From positions 124,001 through 188,000 of the forward strand of contig CAVFCW010000002.1 of the NCBI GenBank assembly GCA_963621245.1: DNA of 64,000 nt. Reading direction: 5' to 3'. Below, in pieces: positions 59,267-64,000 of the stretch (positions are counted from its first letter, which is position 1; each line of letters starts with the position of its first letter). This stretch comes from SIG603 sp963621245. Its GTDB lineage: Bacteria; Bacillota; Clostridia; Oscillospirales; Acutalibacteraceae. A program made the position numbers and the translations under genes. The notes beneath the pieces are model-generated. The model ran no database searches, was not told where the DNA came from, and saw only the letters and a program-made list of their open reading frames with translations.

Positions 59267-60295
59267 TTACATTTCTTCGCGGTCACGCTTTTTGCTGTTC
59301 GGATTTCTCGAACCGCGTACATTTGTCACGATTTCATCTTCATCGTCCCAATCAAGTCGGCGGCAACGCAAAAGATACATAACCGCTGTGAGAATGATAA
59401 GGCTCATTCCCACAATTCCGCCCGTGCTTGGGCCGACAAGATAAAACTGCGGATCTGTAACAGAATATTTATCGATGTTGATAAAATAGAATCCGTAATC
59501 ATAACAGCTCAGCACACCACTCATGAAAAGAGCGGACGGAATTATGCTTCCGACTCTGAGCGCAAAATACGAGGAAATAATGCTGAGTGAAGTAAAATAG
59601 AGGAAAACAAGAACAATTCCCAACAATACATACTTTGCACTTCTGCCGCCTATGCAGTATCCGTTGTAGCCGAAAAATACAAGCGGAACATACCAAACAC
59701 TTCTGATAATTCCGACTATCAAAGGCGCCTTAACCGTGCCGTAAATGTTTGTCAGCTTCTGAAGAAGAAATCCCGACCAGCCGAGTTCGCTTGCCAAAGT
59801 GAACACAACGGAGACGAGCGGAGCGAATAAGAATCCCATTATCGTTCTTGCGTAAAACGAACCGAGAGCCGCATTGAATTCGACTGTTTCGTCTGCCGTA
59901 GAGAGTGTTTCCTGAAGCAAATTTACGTAGCTTGTCGCCTGCAAATCGACCTTATCTCCCCCTACAAAGAAGAAATAGAAGGCTATTCCGCAAAGCACAA
60001 GCACGGGGCCGAGAAAATAAGACACCAGATATTTAAAGATATTGTGGCGGAATTTCGGCTTTAAGCGGAAGTTTTCAAAACCCTCGCCGTTTAACATTCT
60101 CATGACAACCGAACCGGCAAGCGGCATGAGCATCATAACGGAAACAACCGTGCTGCTCTGGGTTAAAGCGGATGCGCCCGTTATACAGCCGACAAAAATC
60201 AAAAACCAAGCCGACAAAAATGTTATAAGGATAAAACCGACCACATTTCTGCGGTTATCGTCAAGTCCGTTTATCCATTCTTTTACTTTACTCAT
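59267..60295 (-). CDS. CPBP/Abi-like membrane protein with degenerate protease motifs
   Basis: A 342-residue protein with eight or more membrane helices, ending in a charged tail (RRLDWDDEDEIV ... KKRDREEM). It has the CPBP intramembrane metalloprotease layout, but the key motifs are altered: EExxxR reads SELGWS (ASELGWSGFLLQKL), and the FxxxH-type box reads SVWYVPLVFF with Tyr where the metal-binding His (WHLP) is expected. It is therefore probably not a protease. It follows the SGNH hydrolase gene by 34 bp, suggesting co-transcription. Role unknown. Confidence 0.8.
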   Translation of the reverse strand: MSKVKEWINGLDDNRRNVVGFILITFLSAWFLIFVGCITGASALTQSSTVVSVMMLMPLAGSVVMRMLNGEGFENFRLKPKFRHNIFKYLVSYFLGPVLVLCGIAFYFFFVGGDKVDLQATSYVNLLQETLSTADETVEFNAALGSFYARTIMGFLFAPLVSVVFTLASELGWSGFLLQKLTNIYGTVKAPLIVGIIRSVWYVPLVFFGYNGYCIGGRSAKYVLLGIVLVFLYFTSLSIISSYFALRVGSIIPSALFMSGVLSCYDYGFYFINIDKYSVTDPQFYLVGPSTGGIVGMSLIILTAVMYLLRCRRLDWDDEDEIVTNVRGSRNPNSKKRDREEM

Positions 60296-60329
60296 TGTGA
60301 AAAATACCTTTCAAATCAGAAATTAGAGC

Positions 60330-61496
60330 TTACTTAAAAAGCTCGTCAAACACTGCGTCTGCCATTGCCTTATAAGCCTTGTCGGACGGGTGAAGATGAT
60401 CGCCGCTGTCGAAGCCGTCGGCAAATTTTCTCTCGTCGCTCGGATCGGCTACGGCTTTTGCAAAATCGATGCAACCGTCAAATTTGTCGGAAGAACTGAT
60501 AAGATCGTTATATTCGTTCTTTATCTCCTCACGGAACTCGGCGTAAGTTCTCCAGCCCAAAATCGGCAAAAGCGTTCCACCGTAAACCTTAAGACCCAAT
60601 TCACGACATTTTTTGATGTACAGATTTTCAACGGCGTCAGCCATTTCTTTTGCCGTCGGCAAATCCGACATAGGTCTGAAGCGGTTAACTTCTTCGCCCA
60701 CAGGGTGGATAATATCGTTGATACCGTGCTGGATTATCGCCGTGTCCGCACCCGAAACCTCAAACTCGTGAAGTCGCTTTTCGCCCTTCATGCCGTAAGA
60801 GACATACGTGATGCAGTCGTACTCCCGCAAAATTCTCGTGCCGCTTGCGGCTCTTCTTATCACGGAAACATCTCTCACGCCGTCACGCCACAAACGCATG
60901 GAGAGGTAATCGGGCCATGACTGCGCAGTGATGGAATCGCCGAAACAAATAAGCGCGTGATTTTTCTCTTCGGTGAAAATATCAACCTCACTCACGAAAT
61001 AGACCCACGAAAAAGCTTTGGATAAATTCGGATCGAACTCCGCTTTTTCCGATTCGTCGCCGTAAGCATAAAATCCCTTTGAGACGGGGCCCGTTATTCT
61101 CGTACCCGCATTCATCTGAGTGTAATCAGCAAAGTACATCGTCACGCCCAGTCTCTCCCCCGCCGTGACGGAAAAAGGAACTTCGTCCGTAAGAACTTCT
61201 TCGCCCGCTTTTATCTCAAACGAAAAATCTCCGTTCAGACTTACGGCTGTGTTGGTACTTAAATCGATTCCCGCATCTGAAGCCGCTTTTGCGATGAAAA
61301 GCTTTGAAATCTTAATGCTCTCGGTTCCCGTGATATTTGAGAGACGAATTCTTATTTTGTCCCCCGAAAACACACATTTAAACGGATAACGAATTGTGAG
61401 ATCCTTTGCAAAAGTTGCAGGATGTCTGTCGCTGGTCGAAATTGCGTTGCCCCAAACGGCAACCCACTTTGAGAACTGCTTGTCGTTATTTGTCAT
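60330..61496 (-). CDS. SGNH/GDSL-type hydrolase
   Basis: A 388-residue cytoplasmic esterase-like protein. An N-terminal beta domain (about 1-185) precedes the SGNH domain: block I ICFGDSITAQSW with the Ser nucleophile, block II Gly (RAASGTRILREYD), block III IIQHGINDI, and block V DSGDHLHPSDKAYK with Asp/His. Such enzymes often deacetylate sugars or glycans. Start MTNNDKQFSKW at 61496 is set by AGGAGTGG; the frame upstream has no ribosome site. Operon with the CPBP-like gene. Confidence 0.9.
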   Translation of the reverse strand: MTNNDKQFSKWVAVWGNAISTSDRHPATFAKDLTIRYPFKCVFSGDKIRIRLSNITGTESIKISKLFIAKAASDAGIDLSTNTAVSLNGDFSFEIKAGEEVLTDEVPFSVTAGERLGVTMYFADYTQMNAGTRITGPVSKGFYAYGDESEKAEFDPNLSKAFSWVYFVSEVDIFTEEKNHALICFGDSITAQSWPDYLSMRLWRDGVRDVSVIRRAASGTRILREYDCITYVSYGMKGEKRLHEFEVSGADTAIIQHGINDIIHPVGEEVNRFRPMSDLPTAKEMADAVENLYIKKCRELGLKVYGGTLLPILGWRTYAEFREEIKNEYNDLISSSDKFDGCIDFAKAVADPSDERKFADGFDSGDHLHPSDKAYKAMADAVFDELFK

Positions 61497-61767
61497 AAGG
61501 CCACTCCTATTCTTTCTTAACCCGGTAATTATACCATATACAATTTTATTTTTAAAGTTTTTATTGACGAAAGTCTTTAATTTGGTATGAACAAAAGCTT
61601 TAAAAGCACGCAAAATAAGCCTTGATTATCCCGTTTTTGTCGGATTTGTTTTCGTTCTTCAAAAAGCTATGCAAAATTTTTAATTTCTGATGATTTTTAT
61701 TGACATTTATGATACAATATTCTTGAAAGTGATTCCGACTTACTTTGATTAATAATGAGGTAATATT

Positions 61768-62520
61768 GTGGCAGTAATTTTTCTGACGAGCAGTCCCACG
61801 GGACCGCTTGACGGCTCTCGCAAAACAGACGGTTTTGACGAAATGAACGGTTTTCGCAAAATGCTCCAAAAATACTGGAAAGCCGATTCAAAATGCATTA
61901 TCGCCTGTGCGGATCCGCACGACAGAATGAGAAATCTCAAGATGCTTTCGTTCTTCAGATCAGCATGCGAAAAATCCGATTTGAGCGTTCGCTCCTTCGA
62001 CTTGCTCGATGATTATCGCCGTGATATAACGGACGAAGAACTTCTCTTCTATGATGTGATAATTCTCGGCGGCGGTCACGTGCCGACGCAAAACAAGTTT
62101 TTCACGGAAATAGGGCTCAAAAGAAAGATTCTGGGCTTTGAGGGAATTATCATCGGCATCAGCGCCGGTTCTATGAACGCCGCAGAAACGGTCTACGCTC
62201 AGCCGGAACTTGAGGGCGAATCTGTCGATCCCGATTACAAAAGATTTCTTGTCGGTTTGGGACTTACAGAGCAGCAAATTTTACCGCATTATCAACAAGT
62301 AAAGTACAATTACCTTGACGGCAGATTGCTTTTTGAGGACATAACATATGCGGACAGCATCGGAAGGTGTTTCACGGTTCTGCCCGACGGATCCTATCTG
62401 CTGTCGGTAAACGGGGAAGAAAATATTTACGGCGAGGCTTATATCATATCGGACGGCAATATCCGAAAGGTGTGCGAGAACGGCCGTAGTATCAAAGGAG
62501 TTGAGTTGTATGGCAAATGA
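61768..62520 (+). CDS. Peptidase E-like (S51) class I glutamine-amidotransferase-fold protein
   Basis: A 250-residue protein starting at GTG (61768), with GAGGT upstream. IIGISAGSMNAAETVY has the Ser nucleophile in GxSAGS of S51 peptidases, and YDVIILGGGHVPTQNKFF is the typical glycine turn. PepE enzymes cut N-terminal Asp dipeptides; cyanophycinases share the fold. It overlaps the following WYL regulator gene by 11 bp. Confidence 0.88.
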   Translation: MAVIFLTSSPTGPLDGSRKTDGFDEMNGFRKMLQKYWKADSKCIIACADPHDRMRNLKMLSFFRSACEKSDLSVRSFDLLDDYRRDITDEELLFYDVIILGGGHVPTQNKFFTEIGLKRKILGFEGIIIGISAGSMNAAETVYAQPELEGESVDPDYKRFLVGLGLTEQQILPHYQQVKYNYLDGRLLFEDITYADSIGRCFTVLPDGSYLLSVNGEENIYGEAYIISDGNIRKVCENGRSIKGVELYGK

Positions 62521-63505
62521 TAAAAAGTACAAGGGAAAAATGATTAAGCTTGAGAGAATTTTCAGTCAGTACACTGACAGTGAGCACGGCCTCACCCTCA
62601 AGCAGATTGCAGAAAAACTCAAGGATTATAACGATTCGGCAGACAGAAAAACTCTCTACCGCGACTTTGACGATTTGAGAGGCGCCGGAATTGATGTTGA
62701 GTCGAGAAGAATCGGAAAGAGCACAGTTTATTTCGTCGAGGACGATTTGTTTGAACTTCCTGAATTAAAAATTCTCATAGACAGCGTTCAGGCTTCAAAA
62801 TTCGTCACACCGAAGAAATCGAAGCAGATTGTTGAGAAACTCAAAAAACTTACAAGTGTTTATCGTGCGCAAGAGCTTACCCGTGAGGTAATGATAGATC
62901 CCGTTAAGGCTGAGAACGAATCGATACTCTACAACGTTGACGCAATCAACAACGCTATCAATAACGACAAACAGATAACCTTTAAATACTGCCAATACGG
63001 TGTTGACAAGCGCAAAAAGCCGAGACACGAGGGTAAAATTTATCACGCAAGTCCATGGGCTCTTGTCTATAACAGAGACAAATATTATCTGGTAGCTTAC
63101 AGCGCCGACCACCCGGGCGAGCTTACTCATTACCGTGTTGACAGAATGGAAAATGTAAATGCCGAAAAGGATAAGCGCGTAGGCGGCGAGTACTTCAAAA
63201 AGCGTGAGCTTAAAAATTATCTCACAAAGACATTTAACATGTATCAGGGCAGCCGTGAGGAAAGCGTTACCTTTGAGTGCAAAAATTACTTGGCAGACGT
63301 TGTAATCGACCGCTTCGGAAAAGACAAGGTGTTCACAAAAGTCGATGACGAGCACTTCACCTTTACAACGGACATTGTTATCAGCCCGCAGTTTTACGGC
63401 TGGGTAGCGGGAGTGGGAAGCAGCTTAAAGATTGTTGAACCGCAGTCCGTTGCAGACGAATACAAGGCATACCTTGAGAATATTATAAAGAGCTACAATA
63501 ACTGA
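62510..63505 (+). CDS. WYL-domain transcriptional regulator
   Basis: A 331-residue regulator: N-terminal winged helix (about 10-75; LTLKQIAEKLKDYNDSADRKTLYRD), WYL domain (about 140-215; PWALVYNRDKYYLVAYSADH) and a C-terminal WCX extension. WYL domains bind ligands or nucleic acid. The ATG at 62510 has AAAGGAG inside the preceding gene, so it is co-translated with the peptidase E-like gene. Targets unknown. Confidence 0.92.
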   Translation: MANDKKYKGKMIKLERIFSQYTDSEHGLTLKQIAEKLKDYNDSADRKTLYRDFDDLRGAGIDVESRRIGKSTVYFVEDDLFELPELKILIDSVQASKFVTPKKSKQIVEKLKKLTSVYRAQELTREVMIDPVKAENESILYNVDAINNAINNDKQITFKYCQYGVDKRKKPRHEGKIYHASPWALVYNRDKYYLVAYSADHPGELTHYRVDRMENVNAEKDKRVGGEYFKKRELKNYLTKTFNMYQGSREESVTFECKNYLADVVIDRFGKDKVFTKVDDEHFTFTTDIVISPQFYGWVAGVGSSLKIVEPQSVADEYKAYLENIIKSYNN

Positions 63506-63520
63506 TTTTTTCAGAAAACA

Positions 63521-63559
63521 AATCGGAGACAAGGATTTATTCCCTGTCTCCGATTTTTG
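63521..63559. terminator. Bidirectional terminator
   Basis: ATCGGAGAC (63522-63530) pairs with GTCTCCGAT (63546-63554), with T tract rightward and A-rich side leftward; it separates the convergent WYL gene and permease gene. Confidence 0.9.
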
Positions 63560-63567
63560 TTATTAAA

Positions 63568-64000
63568 TTACAGAATATAAATCAAGCTTGAAACAATCGT
63601 GCTTGTAAGACCGACCAAAGCCTCATAAGGAATGAGCTTCATTCTCTCTTTAATCTGCATGTTTACTGAACCGCCCGTTGCATGGAAGAACGAACCGTGC
63701 GGAAGTGAGTCGACTACAGTTGCGCCCGCATGAATCATTGCGCCGGCGTCAATTGCCGAAACACCGCTGCTGATGAGTGTGCCGGAGAAAGTCTGAGAAG
63801 CGACCGTTGCGCCAGCTGTCGTTGATGCCGTTGCGGCTGCCATAAGAATACCGGCAATAGGTGCCAACAGGAACGAAGGAATGTTTCCGAGCTCCAGTAA
63901 AGCGATCATATCGTACTGAATAGCCGAAGCTTTTATGATACCGGCAAGTGTACCTGTACCGATGAGAAGAATGGAAACGCCGACAACCTTGCTCAAACCG
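63568..64000 (-). CDS. GntP-family permease (C-terminal part only)
   Basis: The minus-strand frame is open to the window edge; the 5' part lies outside, and the in-frame TTG near the edge is an internal Leu codon. The 142 visible residues have helices and the block HAGATVVDSLPHGSFFHATGG, then SVNMQIKERMKLIPYE, typical of GntP/gluconate:H+ symporter-type permeases (a group that also includes related organic-acid carriers). Substrate unknown. Confidence 0.8.
   Translation of the reverse strand, partial: GLSKVVGVSILLIGTGTLAGIIKASAIQYDMIALLELGNIPSFLLAPIAGILMAAATASTTAGATVASQTFSGTLISSGVSAIDAGAMIHAGATVVDSLPHGSFFHATGGSVNMQIKERMKLIPYEALVGLTSTIVSSLIYIL

Noticed and set aside
1..64000. CRISPR arrays, insertion sequences or rRNA genes
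   Set aside because: None were seen: no regularly spaced repeats, no transposase-like frames and no rRNA-like sequence.

Overview
The window looks like a chromosomal piece of a low-to-mid GC Bacillota, most likely a gut-associated member of the Clostridia. Reasons: Shine-Dalgarno sites of the AGGAGG type before almost every gene, TTGACA/TATAAT promoters, sortase-anchored surface proteins, a DUF3021/LytTR pair, hemicellulose enzymes (GH43, a DUF5060-type glycosidase, a sugar isomerase beside a LacI regulator), and a flavonoid C-glycoside deglycosidase-like gene set of the kind known from human intestinal bacteria. No species can be named from the sequence alone.

Layout. 0-4 kb: sugar isomerase fragment, LacI regulator and small genes, including a tandem pair of Cys-cluster proteins. 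4-9.5 kb: a leftward pilus operon whose order (adhesin, small coiled-coil protein, inactive signal-peptidase homologue, backbone pilin, class B sortase, small pilin) resembles streptococcal FCT-3/4 islands. 9.6-10.8 kb: a short segment bounded by inverted recombination-like sites and containing a promoter, then a tyrosine recombinase. 10.9-17 kb: glycosidases, MocR regulator, iron alcohol dehydrogenase. 17.2-18.1 kb: DUF3021/LytTR. 18.4-31.4 kb: a leftward type 4 BREX-like defence operon (orf501, brxP, brxC, pglZ, brxL, zinc ribbon, cysteine desulfurase). 31.4-31.6 kb: a second segment bounded by the same kind of inverted sites and again containing a promoter. 31.75-31.93 kb: tRNA-Pro and tRNA-Gln. 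32-44 kb: housekeeping and transport genes (ATP-grasp, RsuA-type pseudouridine synthase, PPTase, GlpK, two M20 peptidases, CtpE-like P-type ATPase, QueT behind a likely preQ1 riboswitch, PurF-like protein). 44-60 kb: sugar and drug-type transporters, flavoproteins, an AraC-GH39 fusion regulator and a DgpABC-like C-deglycosylation set. 60-64 kb: SGNH hydrolase, peptidase E, WYL regulator, GntP-type permease fragment.

The main discovery candidate is a two-locus phase-variation system. The sites at 9605-9625/9861-9881 and at 31421-31438/31617-31634 share the arms ACATAAT and ATTATGT, differ at the centre, and each pair is inverted around one good sigma-70-type promoter. In both cases the promoter as sequenced points away from the operon it would serve, so both the pilus and the BREX operon would be OFF here. 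One tyrosine recombinase gene (9929-10768) sits beside the first segment. If right, one recombinase controls a surface organelle and a phage-defence system through invertible promoters.

A second theme is plant glycoside use. A DgpA/B/C-like set (56.3-59 kb), a five-gene redox and transport operon (49.7-56 kb) and a flavoprotein/GPH-symporter operon (44.2-46.6 kb) all carry paired GGGCAAAAA-type motifs upstream, which suggests a common regulon.
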